Shown: positions 8,083 to 18,998 of the stretch, piece after piece
How positions within the stretch are numbered: position 1 is the first letter of the stretch
How the letters are laid out: the number at the start of each line of letters is the position of its first letter
Origin: Wolfiporia cocos
Taxonomy: Eukaryota; Basidiomycota; Agaricomycetes; Polyporales; Phaeolaceae
NCBI GenBank assembly: GCA_029448655.1
Contig: JACCLO010000015.1
Location: forward strand, 124,001-188,000
Direction: 5' to 3'
DNA length: 64,000 nucleotides
Notes under the pieces: model-generated
Database searches by the model: none
Told to the model about the DNA's origin: nothing
Seen by the model: the letters and a program-made list of their open reading frames with translations, nothing else
Translations under genes and position numbers: made by a program

Positions 8083-11000
8083 TGACCTGCCCACTTGTGC
8101 TCCCATGTAACTTTAGTCCCGTACCCGCTGTAAAGAGTGTATTCGAGTCAATGTATCATATTTTTGGCAACGATGCGCGCGACTTCGCTCGATCTTTTCG
8201 TGTCGAAGTAACACTCTGGGTATATGGGCAAAAAGTGCAGGCTCTGGCTTTAATCGACAGCGGTGCAACCATATCGGTCATATCACAACGATTGGTCGAT
8301 AAACATAAGCTGGTCACCGACAAACTAGCGTTTCCTATTACGGTTACAAACGCAGACGGAACAGAAAACGTCGCCGGCCGCTTAACGCAATCAGTAAAAG
8401 CATTTATGCAGCATGGCACACACAAGGAAAAAATAGGTCTGACGGTCATGCACCTAGAACCAGACCTAATCCTTGGCTATGACTGGTTGCGTCTCCACAA
8501 TCCTACCTTTGATTGGAGGAAAGGAGAAATGGAATATGCACGCTGTACACACGACCAACCGTACGCCAGAAAAAAGGGTAACCGCCCTTCTGAGGAGGAA
8601 GCAGTTGAACTCCCAGAAAAGGAAATCATCGAAGTAAATTCGATTTGGGACACTCCCATGGACATATTAGGAGAGGAGGACCCCAAAAATCCTTTGATCG
8701 CTTGGGTGGCAACCCTTGACGACGAGGAAATGAACCTGCTGACACAGTTGGTAGCCGAGGTACTTGACAAAGACCTCGACGAAGCAGACGACCGTGAGGA
8801 AAACACACCACCGATTGACATTGAAAAATGGCGATCGTTAGTGCCCGAACAATACCAAGAGTATGGGCCAACGGTGTTCTCACAAAAGGCGTCAGAGAGG
8901 ATGCCGGAACGGAAGCCCTGGGATCACGCCATAGTGCTTGAATCAAATGCGCAGCTTCCTCCCCCGGTAAAACCATACAAAATGTCTCCCCAAGAGCGTA
9001 ATAGCTTAGATGAGTGGATAGACACCGAACTACGGAAGGGTTACATTCGACCATCCGAAAGTCCAATGGCATCCCTGGTCTTCTTCGTCCACAAAAAGGA
9101 CGGAGGACTGTGGATGGTTGTCGATTACAGGAGGCTGAACGAAATAACCGTGAAAAATCGTTATCCGATACCTCGGATCGATGACCTAATCGATCAATTG
9201 TCCCATGCGACCATCTTCACCAAAATCGACCTTAGATGGGGATATAATAATGTCCGCATCAAGGAAGGTGATGAATGGAAGACGGCGTTTATTACACACC
9301 GTGGACTATACGAGGCAACGGTAATGTATTTCGGTTTCTGCAACGCCCCTGCAACGTTCCAAGCGATGATGAATTCTATCCTCGCACCGTTCATTCGGAC
9401 CGGCAAGGTGGTTGTCTACCTAGACGACATCTTGATCTTCGGGAATGATATGGAGGAACATCGGCGACTTACCAAAGGGGTTCTCCAAACCCTGAAGGAC
9501 TCGGACTTGTATGCGAAGCCCGAAAAGTGCTTTTTCGAACAGTCTTCCATCGAATACCTAGGAATGATCATATCCGACGGTAACATCATGATGGATCCGA
9601 AGAAGTACGCCGGAGTTCAGGACTGGCCCAGACCTACTAAGGTCAAAGAGGTTCAAGCTTTCCTTGGATTCGCCAATTTCTACAGGCGATTCATAGAAGG
9701 CTTCTCAAAAATAGCTAAACCACTCACCATGCTGACCAAAAAGTCAGAAGCTTGGCATTGGGACGCCGAGCAGGAAAATGCCTTCCAAACCCTAAAGGAA
9801 GCATTTACCAAAGCGCCCGTGCTTCGAATTCCGTCGCACGATCAGCCATTCCGCGTAGAAACAGATGCATCAGACTTCGCTACCGGAGCAGTACTATCTC
9901 AGTTAGATCCTACGGATAAAAAATTCCACCCCGTGGCGTACTATAGCAAATCGCTAAGTGCCCCGGAAAGGAACTACGAGATCTACGACAAGGAAATGTT
10001 GGCTGTCATCAGGGCTCTAGAGGAGTGGAGACACTACCTAGAGGGACACCCTGAAAAATTCGAGATATGGTCGGACCATCTAAACCTGACCTATTTCAAA
10101 ACGGCGCAAAAACTGACGAGACGACAAGCCCGTTGGGCATTGTACCTCTCACGCTTCAACTTCCAAATGAAGCATAAACCTGGCAAAACAATGCTAACCG
10201 CGGATCCTCTGTCCAGGCGGCCAGACCATGAGGAGGGGGTGGATCTCGATAATCGCGACCAGGTTCTTCTGAAACCTGAGTGGTTCGAGCAAGAGTACAT
10301 GGCAATGGCTCTTGATACCTCCCATGCTGCCCCACAATCGGAAGATGAATCGATACTCCGAGAGATTCGCAAAGCGTTGCTAGACGACAAGGTCACAAAA
10401 GACTACAAGGAGCTGCTCTCATCCGGCCCTCGTGAATTCAAAAAAGACCTATCAGAATGGAACTACGAAGGAGGGTTACTCCTCCGAAGAGGCAAAGTCT
10501 ACGTTCCAGCTACACCAGCAGATATCAGACGGCAAGTGGTCGGGTATCATCACGATCACAAGTCAGCTGGGCATTTCGGACGCTACAAAACGTACGAATT
10601 GCTAAGCCGCAACTATTGGTGGCCCGGAATGTTCGTTTACGTCAAAAAATACGTAGACGGATGTGACACATGCCAACGTATGAAGAACCACCCGCAGAAG
10701 CCGTACGGCCCCCTGCAGCCCTTACCGGTGCCGTCAGGCCCGTGGGAAGTGGTGACAATAGACCTGATTACTCAGCTACCCCCATCGGGAATGCATGACG
10801 CAATCATGGTCGTAGTGGATCGGTTGACCAAAAGAGCAAGGTTTTTCCCTATAGAAAATACCTTCTCAACAAAAGACCTAGCTACGATACTCTATCAAAA
10901 GGTATATCCCTTACACGGGTTGCCAAAACAGATAGTATCGGACAGAGGGACACAATTCGTCTCAAAACTATTTGGTGAATGGTGCACCCTGCTAGGAATT

Positions 11001-12509
11001 CAAAGGTCGATGACTACTGCGTACCATCCGCAGGCAGACGGACAAACCGAAGGAGTAAACCAAATACTCGAACAGTATCTACGGGGCTACATTAATACGT
11101 ACCAAAAAGATAACTGGTCGGAGTTCCTGCCAACAGCGGAATTTGCGTACAATAATGCAGCCAGCGAAACTACCAAGGAATCTCCGTTCCTGGTGGAATT
11201 AGGTCGTCATCCAATTGCAGGACCAAGCAGTTTCGAACCAAGTCGAAACAAAGACTTAGTAGAAATTGCGAACACGCGGTTCTCTGCACAAGAGAAAGCC
11301 AAGGCGGCAATGAAAATTGCAGCCGAAAGATGGTCCTGGTACTATGACCAAAAGAAGCAAGTTGTCCCCTTCAAAGTGGGCGACAAAGTACTCGTGGACG
11401 TGCGAAGTTGGCAAGACACCGAAAGGAGTCTAGCCCCACGCTACATCGGCCCATTCCGAATCACGGAAAAATTGGGACCGGTAACGTTCAAAGTGTACAT
11501 GGACGCACAATATAGGGCTTACCACCCTGTATTCCATGCTTCAAAACTGGTTATGTACAAGGAATCAACCATCGAAGGTCAGAAAAGTCACCCTCCAGCG
11601 GCCGACAGGCCAATGGAAATGGAAGACCCGGAAGAATGGGAAGTGGAAGCCATTCTCGACCATCGTAACCGACGCGGCCGGTGGGAATACCTTATCCATT
11701 GGAAAGGCACCGGACCTGCGGAGGACACGTGGGAAATCGAGGAACACCTGGCTAACGCTAAGGAGATACTGGACGAGTACAAGGCAAAATATTCAGCCCT
11801 TAGTACCGACCCAAATCAACCCCTTCGCCGATCAACTAGACTCGGCGGAACACGGCAAACTGTAGCCGTCTTCGACCCTGATTTGCCAGATTGGGACTCA
11901 GACACGTGTGTCTGGCCCGATGATTGGCCCCAATATCGAAACGATGTCAACCCTACACAACCGAAAGTGTACTACAAGCGCGACCCCTTTACAGGGCAAT
12001 GGGTACATTCCGATGTAGAGTTCAACGAAGACTTGGAAATCGAAGTAGGAGTCAATGGCAAACTACCGACCAGGGGAACAACCGACGCGATCGGCTATGA
12101 TCTATATGCTGCGCAGGATATCCTAATTAATTCATGGAAATCCGCCTCGGTCCCCACCGATATTCGTATCAAAGTTCCTTATGGGACATACGGTCGGATA
12201 GCGCCAAGGTCTGGACTTGCGAAAAAGGGCATCGACGTCCTTGCAGGTGTAATAGACCATGACTACCGCGGAGAAGTCTTTGTCATGTTGATGAACCTCA
12301 CCGGAGACCCATACCAAGTAAAGAAAGGCAACAGAATTGCTCAGCTAATCTGCGAAGTAGCGATCACGCCCGAAATACAGGAATCCATGACCAAGGAGAA
12401 GTTCGAAAAAGAAATTCGACCTCACCTACATGGAAGTGGGCCCTACAACGAGCAGTTCAACAAGCCAACCAAGCGCGGTACACAAGGTTTTGGATTGACA
12501 GGACGATAA
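8082..12509 (+). CDS. pol: Pol polyprotein: PR-RT-RNaseH-IN-chromodomain-dUTPase
   Basis: One uninterrupted frame of about 1475 codons. Protease has the LIDSGAT active site near residue 60. Reverse transcriptase has YLDDILIF near 447, and RNase H has ETDASDFATGAVLSQ near 593. Integrase has an HHCC zinc region (HHDHKSAGHFGRYK ... CDTCQRMK, near 823-868) and a D,D,E triad in TIDLITQLPP, VSDRGTQF and HPQADGQTEGVN (near 894, 954, 991). A GPY/F module follows at RYIGPFRITEKLGP. The chromodomain spans about 1185-1237 (VEAILDHRNRRGRWEYLIHW, then KGTGPAEDTWE). The end, residues about 1329-1476, is a dUTPase with all five motifs: GYDLYAAQD, PRSGLAKKG, GVIDHDYRGEV, GNRIAQLI and RGTQGFGLTGR. The gag stop and pol start overlap as TGATG (8080-8084), which suggests termination-reinitiation. 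The copy looks capable of making all enzymes. A C-terminal dUTPase is unusual for a chromovirus. Confidence 0.95.
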   Translation: MTCPLVLPCNFSPVPAVKSVFESMYHIFGNDARDFARSFRVEVTLWVYGQKVQALALIDSGATISVISQRLVDKHKLVTDKLAFPITVTNADGTENVAGRLTQSVKAFMQHGTHKEKIGLTVMHLEPDLILGYDWLRLHNPTFDWRKGEMEYARCTHDQPYARKKGNRPSEEEAVELPEKEIIEVNSIWDTPMDILGEEDPKNPLIAWVATLDDEEMNLLTQLVAEVLDKDLDEADDREENTPPIDIEKWRSLVPEQYQEYGPTVFSQKASERMPERKPWDHAIVLESNAQLPPPVKPYKMSPQERNSLDEWIDTELRKGYIRPSESPMASLVFFVHKKDGGLWMVVDYRRLNEITVKNRYPIPRIDDLIDQLSHATIFTKIDLRWGYNNVRIKEGDEWKTAFITHRGLYEATVMYFGFCNAPATFQAMMNSILAPFIRTGKVVVYLDDILIFGNDMEEHRRLTKGVLQTLKDSDLYAKPEKCFFEQSSIEYLGMIISDGNIMMDPKKYAGVQDWPRPTKVKEVQAFLGFANFYRRFIEGFSKIAKPLTMLTKKSEAWHWDAEQENAFQTLKEAFTKAPVLRIPSHDQPFRVETDASDFATGAVLSQLDPTDKKFHPVAYYSKSLSAPERNYEIYDKEMLAVIRALEEWRHYLEGHPEKFEIWSDHLNLTYFKTAQKLTRRQARWALYLSRFNFQMKHKPGKTMLTADPLSRRPDHEEGVDLDNRDQVLLKPEWFEQEYMAMALDTSHAAPQSEDESILREIRKALLDDKVTKDYKELLSSGPREFKKDLSEWNYEGGLLLRRGKVYVPATPADIRRQVVGYHHDHKSAGHFGRYKTYELLSRNYWWPGMFVYVKKYVDGCDTCQRMKNHPQKPYGPLQPLPVPSGPWEVVTIDLITQLPPSGMHDAIMVVVDRLTKRARFFPIENTFSTKDLATILYQKVYPLHGLPKQIVSDRGTQFVSKLFGEWCTLLGIQRSMTTAYHPQADGQTEGVNQILEQYLRGYINTYQKDNWSEFLPTAEFAYNNAASETTKESPFLVELGRHPIAGPSSFEPSRNKDLVEIANTRFSAQEKAKAAMKIAAERWSWYYDQKKQVVPFKVGDKVLVDVRSWQDTERSLAPRYIGPFRITEKLGPVTFKVYMDAQYRAYHPVFHASKLVMYKESTIEGQKSHPPAADRPMEMEDPEEWEVEAILDHRNRRGRWEYLIHWKGTGPAEDTWEIEEHLANAKEILDEYKAKYSALSTDPNQPLRRSTRLGGTRQTVAVFDPDLPDWDSDTCVWPDDWPQYRNDVNPTQPKVYYKRDPFTGQWVHSDVEFNEDLEIEVGVNGKLPTRGTTDAIGYDLYAAQDILINSWKSASVPTDIRIKVPYGTYGRIAPRSGLAKKGIDVLAGVIDHDYRGEVFVMLMNLTGDPYQVKKGNRIAQLICEVAITPEIQESMTKEKFEKEIRPHLHGSGPYNEQFNKPTKRGTQGFGLTGR

Positions 12510-12586
12510 AAGTGGAAAAATCGCAAAGGCTACCCCTTCAATGGGCTCTAGCACCTTTTCTACTCTCAACGGGGTCGTTGAAATCT

Positions 12587-12599
12587 AAAAGGGGGGTAA
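12587..12599 (+). promoter_or_regulatory. Polypurine tract, element 1
   Basis: AAAAGGGGGGTAA lies directly before the 3' LTR and is the expected plus-strand DNA primer. The same GGGGGTAA end precedes the 3' LTRs of the TRIM-like element (19397-19409) and, on the minus strand, of the 1.9-kb non-autonomous element (24801-24820), which ties these elements to one family group. Confidence 0.9.
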
Positions 12600-13219
12600 T
12601 GTCACAAGAATTCTCCTAGTTTCCCTATATTTCTTACTATTTTTCCGGCAATTCTACGAATTATCTACGACTTTCTAGACCAATAACTAGCTTATCTGGT
12701 TCATAAGTTAACGGTTACATACATGCCGAATGATGGCCGCGTTATCTCCCGTAACGACGGTCTTATCTTATCATTAGTAGTTACCATCAGTCACATGTCT
12801 AGTTCTAGCCAATCGGACATTCCGTCCAGAAGCAGTCAGCGTATAAACGTCAGCGGACCGGGCTCTGGTCACGCCCCGTCTTTGTAATGACAAGAGCGCA
12901 AAACACCATTTGCGCGGCCTACGCCGCCTTTCTATATCCCGGTTTTGATCGGCATATGTATTTATCGTATATTACTAAGTACTTAGGTACCTGGGGACTT
13001 GTACATATGAATACGGACATTAGTATTATCTAATAGGGCTGTTAGGGGTCTTATTTATCATGTATATATACTAGACTTGCTGAGCGCTATTGCCTCAGTT
13101 CTATTCATTGCATTCATACTATCGAGTAACACTCGTGTCGTATCCTGCTTAACAGCTACTACTCTTCGCCTAACCAGCAAACCCTTCAAGAATAACTAGT
13201 AAGTTGTTATCTTGTGTTA
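12600..13219 (+). repeat. 3' LTR of Ty3/Gypsy element 1
   Basis: 620 bp, matching 3555-4174 from TGTCACAAGAATTC to TTGTGTTA with scattered substitutions (for example around 13120-13140). The TATA box and the self-primer segment (AGTTCTATTCAT, 13097-13108) are conserved. It abuts the broken integrase of element 2: the last codons of that frame run into this LTR. Confidence 0.93.
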
Positions 13220-16200
13220 GGGGATAGTTGTTTGAGGACCCTGAAAGGGCCGATGTATCGAGGCGCTAGACTGCGTTCGGTGTCCTGGTAATCCTTGGTG
13301 CTTACAAGTACTTTATCTCCGATTGTAAACGGTGGAGATTTCTTTCCTTGGTCCGCGTACCATTTCCATCTATCTGCGGCTAATTGCATTGCTGCTTTTG
13401 CCTGATCCTGCGCTTGCCAGCGCTTGTGTGCTATGTCATTCAAGTCCTTGTCAGGACTTATCTGAATGTCGAGTGGACCTGCCCGTGGGTGCCTTCCTAG
13501 TTCCATATAGAACGGCGAATACTTGGTGGTTTCTGACGCCACGTTGTTGTATGCGAACTCGGCTGTTGGGAGTAGTTGGCTCCAGTTGTCTTTCTCGTAA
13601 GAATTGACGTAACAGCGTAGATATTGTTCCAACGTTTGATTCGTTTGCTCTGTTTGTCCATCAGTCTGTGGATGATAGGCGGTAGTCATGGATCGTTGTA
13701 TGCCAAGTTGGGAGCACCATTCTCCAAATAGTTTCGAGGAGAATTGTACGCCTCTGTCCGATATGATTTGCTTTGGTAATCCATGCAACGGGTAGAACCT
13801 GCCATATAGAATAGTGGCAAGGTCCTTGGTGCCGAATTTAGCATTGATCGGGTAGAAACGGGCTCGTTTGGTTAGGCGATCGACTACTACCATGATTGCA
13901 TCGTAGGTAGACTTGTTGAACGTGGATTTCGGAAGATACATGATGAAGTCACAAGTGATAACTTCCCATGGTCCTTCTGGGACGGGGTTGGGCTGGAGCA
14001 TGCCGTAAGGCTTCTCAGGTCGGTTCTTCATTCGTTGACATGTGTCACATGCTTGTACGTACTTCTTGACGTCGGTTGTCATTGATGGCCAATAATAGTT
14101 CCGTGTGATGAGTTCATACGTCTTCCATCGGCCGAAGTGGCCGGCAGAAGGATGGTCATGATGTGCTTCCATCAGACGTTGTCGTAACTCTGGAACCTTA
14201 GGGACATAGACTTTTCCGCGTCGTAATAGAAGACCGTTCTCGTAATTCCATTCTGCGAGGTCTTTCTTGAATTCTCTAGGACTGGATGAGAGAAGTTGTT
14301 TATAGTCCTTGGTTACTTCATCTGATAGCAACGCTTTGCGGATTTCTTCCATGAGTTTATCATCCTCGTTTGAGTTGATAGTAGGGTTATGTGCGGATTC
14401 GATAGCGTGAATGGCAAGTTCATGCGCGAAAAATTCTGGTTTCAGAAGTATCTGGTCGCGATTATCGTTTTCCACCCCCTCTTCATGGTCTGGCCTCCTG
14501 GACAGAGGATCTGCGGTAAGCATTGTTTTTCCAGGCTTATGGTATAGCTTGAAATTGAAGCGGGTGAGGTATAGTGCCCATCGGGCTTGCCGGCGTGTGA
14601 GCTTCTGCGCGGTTTGGAAGTACGTAAGATTTAGGTGATCTGTCCATACTTCGAACGGTTCCTTATGGCCTTCGAGATAGTGACGCCATTCTTCTAAGGC
14701 TCGAATGATGCCTAGAAGTTCCTTGTCGTATATCTCATAGTTCCGTTCCGGAGCTGTCATGGTCTTTGAAAAGAACGCCACAGGATGATACATCTTATCA
14801 GATGTGTCAAGCTGTGATAGGACGGCTCCAGTTGCAAAGTCCGAAGCATCGGACTCTACGCGGAATGGTTGGTCATAGTTGGGGATCCGGAGGATCGGTG
14901 CGGTTGTGAAGGCTCGCTTGAGAGTCTCGAACGCTTCCTGTTGGGGTGCTTCCCAAGACCACGGAGTGTCGTTCTTGGTCAGCGCTGTCAATGGTCTGGC
15001 CACCTTGGAGAAGTCCTTGATAAATCGCCTATAGAAGTTGGCGAATCCAATAAAGGCCTGGACTTCCTTTACTTTCCGAGGTATCGGCCATGATTGAACT
15101 CCATCATACTTCTTTTGATCCATCTCGACCTTCCCTTTGGAAATGATCATGCCGAGATATTCGATCGAACTTTGTTCAAAGAAGCATTTCTCTGGTTTGG
15201 CGAACAGATTGCACTCACGGAGCCTTGTCAGGACCGCTTTTACGAGTTTGCGATGTTCAGCCAGATCGTTGCCAAAAATCAGAATGTCGTCTAGATAAAC
15301 GATGACTTTACCCGATTAGATAAAGTCCTCTAGAACCGAATTCATCATTGCTTGGAAGGTTCCGGGTGCGTTACAGAAACCAAAGTACATGACGGTGGCT
15401 TCGAATAGTCCACGGTGCGTAATAAACGCCGTTTTCCATTCGTCGCCCTCCTTGATCCGAACATTGTTGTAGCCCCATCGTAGATCGATTTTTGTGAAGA
15501 TAGATGCTTGGGCTAGTTGATCGATGAGATCGGATATTCGGGGTATGGGATATTTGTTTTGTACTGTAATTTCGTTAAGTTTCCTGTAATCTACAACCAT
15601 CCGGAGACCTCCGTCTTTCTTTTTTACGAAAAAGACGGGCGATGCAAACGGGGATTTTGACGGTACGATATAACCTTTGCGGAGTTCCTCAGTGATCCAT
15701 TGATCTAAGGAGTTGCGTTCTGCGGGACCCATGGGGTACGGTTTAGCTGAGCAGGGGAATTCTGCGCCTTCTTTAATTTCGATGGCGTGGTCAAAGTGTT
15801 TTCGAGTCGGCATCCTGTCGGATGCTTTGTGACTAAACACTGTGGGACCGAATTCGTGGTATTCCTCAGGGACGAGAGACTTCCACTTGTCAGTGTCAAT
15901 AGTCTCGTCGTCAGGGCTTGAGTTAATTTCTGCTACTAAATTGGCTAGCAGTGCTGCATCCTCATCGTCTAGGGTCTCCACCCAGTTGACGAAAGGGTTT
16001 TGGAAATCTTCCTCTCCAATGATATCTATTGGAAGATCCCAGAGAGTTTCCTCTCGATGGCTTTTCTCGTCGAGGTAGTCATCCTCGACCGAAGGCCGCG
16101 GTGGCCTGTTTTTCTTGGCATGGGCGCAATTTCCATTGATAATGCAACGGGAGTAATCCATTTGACCTGTTGCCCAGTCAAAGTGTGGATTGTGCTTATG

Positions 16201-16323
16201 TAACCAATCGTGTCCCAATATGATGTCCTGTCCTCCTAATTTAATGACATGAAGAGCAATAGTCTCTTTATGCTCTCCGTGTTGGAGATATGCCTTTACG
16301 AGCTCGTTGATCTCGCCGTGCTC
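13220..16323 (-). pseudogene. pol: Element 2 pol, RT-RNaseH-integrase part, truncated
   Basis: This minus-strand frame is closely related to element 1 pol. It runs from the protease end (HGEINELVKAYLQHGEHKE) through RT (KIDLRWGYNNVRIKEG; YLDDILIFGND), RNase H (ESDASDFATGAVLSQ) and integrase (HHDHPSAGHFGRWK; CDTCQRMK; ISDRGVQF; HPQTDGQTEQTNQ) into the GPY/F module. It has one nonsense codon, TAA at 15316-15318, just before the catalytic YLDD. It is cut at RYIGPFRVLKQLSP, where the 3' LTR of element 1 begins. The chromodomain, dUTPase and 3' LTR of this copy are therefore missing. Upstream it is separated from its protease start by a solo LTR (16324-16980). Confidence 0.93.
13442..13459 (-). 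other. GACA-loop hairpin inside integrase coding sequence
   Basis: On the minus strand AAGTCCT-GACA-AGGACTT forms a perfect 7-bp stem with a GACA loop. It is the same hairpin type as those in the element 2 leader and intercistronic spacer, but here it lies in codons for the integrase tail (S-P-D-K-D-L). It could be chance, or an RNA signal embedded in coding sequence. Confidence 0.45.
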
Positions 16324-16980
16324 TGACACGGAAACCATCCGTGCCACCCGTCCTAACGGGGAACCCCCACATCCGCCCTATCCTATCTCCAATAGCCCCC
16401 CACCCTCCATATGGCGGAGAACAAGAAGGCACCTCTATTGAGAGGTCCTGCCGTATTGCCCGAGGTACCGACCCATGTGTGTATCGGTACGCCCCCAGAC
16501 TAGCAAGACATGAAGAAGAGAAAGGTTGGATGCAATGAATAGGAGCCCCCACGCCCAAGTAGGACGCAGCAGGCTTTGTCGTCAAGGACCCTGCACGCGA
16601 AGACAAGCAGCAGAGGGATAATAAAGAGGTGACCAGGGGACACGCCCCCTAGGCCAAAATCTTAAGTCTGAGGAGTAGCCTCAGACGTCGCCAGTATATA
16701 TACATGTAGGAGACCTCTAGCTAAAGACCTTTTGTCTACCCTAAAGTGACGGTCTGTGCGCATCAGGATCATGTGCCTACAGTAGGTAACTAGGTAACGC
16801 CCATGTGACGAGGTAACTACCGTGACTCTAGATATAACAACGTGACCTGTATAGATAACGAGATAAGATGAAGACTTATCTACCTATGCACGTGATACCT
16901 CCAGCGTCGGTTAACAAGCCTAAAAATCGGAATAAAAAGCGCAAAAATAGGGGAAAAATCACAAATTATTTCTTGTGACA
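16324..16980 (-). mobile_element. Solo LTR in element 2 protease gene
   Basis: A 657-bp LTR, TGTCACAAGAAATAA...CCGTGTCA on the minus strand, flanked by the 5-bp duplication TGCTC (16319-16323 and 16981-16985). Removing it and one TGCTC restores the protease frame between NADGTYNEH and GEINELVKAYL. It carries a TATA box (about 16694-16703) and a hairpin with arms at 16666-16673 and 16679-16686 and loop CTACT in the LTR sense. The single copy implies LTR-LTR recombination after insertion. Confidence 0.9.
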
Positions 16981-16985
16981 TGCTC

Positions 16986-17318
16986 ATTGTAGGTACCATC
17001 AGCATTTTTGACCTTAAAGGGCATAGGAAGGGGGTTGGTTAAGAGCTTATGCTTCTCGACGAATTCTTCATTGATAATGCTTAGAGACGCTCCCGAGTCG
17101 ATTAATGCCAAGGCTTGCACTTGTTGACCATATACCCAGAGAGTCACGTTAATTCGAAAGGATTCTTTCGGGTTTGGCGCGTTATTAACGTATACGTTTG
17201 AAACACTCTCATTGACGTGGGTACTGGTATTAATACAGGATTCGAAAACACATGGGCAAGTCTTCACATGCTTTCTAGGAAAAAACCCGACTTGTCGATG
17301 CCTTTTCCGGTTGTCCAA
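16986..17318 (-). pseudogene. pol: Element 2 pol, protease N-terminal part
   Basis: This is the start of the pol frame of element 2. INVTLWVYGQQVQALALIDS is followed by GASLSIINEEFVEKH, the aspartic protease active site D-S-G, closely matching element 1 (VEVTLWVYGQKVQALALIDS). The frame ends in the solo LTR at NADGTYNEH and resumes at 16323. Gag of this element ends just upstream in another frame with a terminus like that of element 1 (ES-M-stop versus EH-M-stop), but without the TGATG overlap. Confidence 0.85.
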
Positions 17319-18744
17319 GGTAGGACGGTCTCTCTTGGGAGGGGTTGGGATTCCTCCGAGACGTGGGAGACGTTGTCGTCTACGATGCGCGTGGTGGGGG
17401 CCAACTCCACTGTACCGACCGTTGCCGCTGATGAGGGCACGGTGCTGGTACTGGCCTGTTGGTCATTGGGAACGAAATATTCCCGGATGACTTCTCGGAC
17501 GAATCGTCCATTTCTGTTGTCGGTTTTTGCCGAGACCGACGTTCCTCCACTAGACTTTCCTGCTTTGCTGCCGGCAGGGTTCGGCTTCTTGAAGCGACAC
17601 GGGTTGTACGGGTTCGTACAGGCGTCGCGTCCACAGACGTTGCACTTGCGTGCGGGGGCGGCGAGGTACCAGTTCTTGACTTGGCGTTCTGCTTCCGTTC
17701 GGCACCCGCGCGGGCGTCGGAGGGAAGCGTCGTTGGCTTCTCCTTGATGTTCCGCCCCGTGGTCTTGTCAGACCCGGACGTCGTGGTGTGGGTGTGGGTG
17801 ACGGTTGAGGTGGTCTTGCCAGACCCCGTCTTTTCACTCTCCTTCTCCTTCCTCTTCTCTCCGTCGCCGAATAATGTTCCGCCTGCGATCTTGTCGCGAT
17901 AGGCGGCCTTGTACATGCGGATAGACATGTCGAGATATTTCTCCCAGTCCGTAGGGGCCTGGAAGGTTCCGGACGCCTCCATGATTCCGAAAGCTTCACG
18001 CACCTTCGCAGGGAACACGTGCGGTAGCTTCTGGATGAGGGTCTTTTCCTCGGTTTCTGCCTTGCGCGCCAATTGTCGCAGGCACTCCGCGTATATGAAG
18101 AAGTCGGCTTCGGCCTTCTTCCTGCCAGAGTCACCGAAGTAACTCTCGATCTCCTCCTGTGCGATCTCCTTTTCGTTCTTTTTCCCATATACGTTCTCCA
18201 TCTCCGTTTCGAACTCGGCCCACGTGCCAAGGGACTCCGCAGGGTCGCGGGACTTCTTTACACGCGCTTCCTGATAACGGAAGGCGTGGCCGGATAGCCT
18301 GGTCAGGGCGGATACGATCTGCCGACGTTCGTCGGTGATCTCTGCGTCCGCGAAGTACATGATGCACTTCGCGAGCCACTCCGTCACTGTGATCATCGAC
18401 CCCTCGCCTGAGAATTCTGGCGGGGGTGTGGCTTTCCGAGCATAAGTCGGTGCGGCTGGTGCTGCTGCTGGTGGCACTGTCGGGCCTGCAGCTTGTGCGG
18501 GAGCCTTTTCCAAGGCTGTGAGACGCGCGAGTGCGCGGTCCAGGTCGTTGCGATCTGCTCGCCGGTGATTTTCCAGGCTGCGGATGCGACCATTGAGGGC
18601 ACGGATAAACGTGCGCAGCTCATCGGACTTTCGCAACACTTTTGCGAATCGTGCGTCGAGTATATTTAGGAGCTCGGTGATTGAGTCTGTGGAGAAGTTG
18701 GCAGCGGCGTTGGCTGCCTCGACTATGCTATTGAAAGCAACGGC
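17319..18744 (-). pseudogene. gag: Element 2 gag, capsid and tail part
   Basis: The frame continues the N-terminal half at 19669-20028 across the TRIM insertion. It holds the capsid-like core homologous to element 1: PPPEFSGEGSMITVTEWLAK, VYGKKNEKEIAQEEIESYFG and APTDWEKYLDMSIRMYK. A Lys/Thr/Ser-rich tail follows. Near 17400 the frame shifts: the annotated frame ends WSWPPPRAS-stop, while the adjacent frame carries the expected end, VLPWTTGKGIDKSGF...ESM-stop, like the end of Gag 1. This copy is therefore disabled both by the insertion and by a probable frameshift. Confidence 0.88.
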
Positions 18745-18998
18745 TGTCACAGATAATGCGAAAGCATAATATCATAGACGTTACGGAGCAATAACTAGGG
18801 TACATTACCCGTACGTGGCGCCGGCATACATGGCCTACACCATAGAGTGTCTAATAGGCGCCGAGCGTGGGAATATGAACTGCAGATATAGCTGGACCCT
18901 CGATAGCAGCATGAGCTGTTATCGTAGCCCTTTTGGGGGAGTGGCTATTATGCCACTCATAAGCACGTTGCATTGGGTCCGCAGCGCGTCTTGTGATA
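18745..18998 (+). repeat. 5' LTR of TRIM-like element
   Basis: 254 bp. After a weak TATA (GATATAG) it holds the hairpin CGATAGCAGC-ATGA-GCTGTTATCG (18901-18924), whose 3' arm contains the self-primer segment. The copy at 19410-19663 appears identical. Confidence 0.92.
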
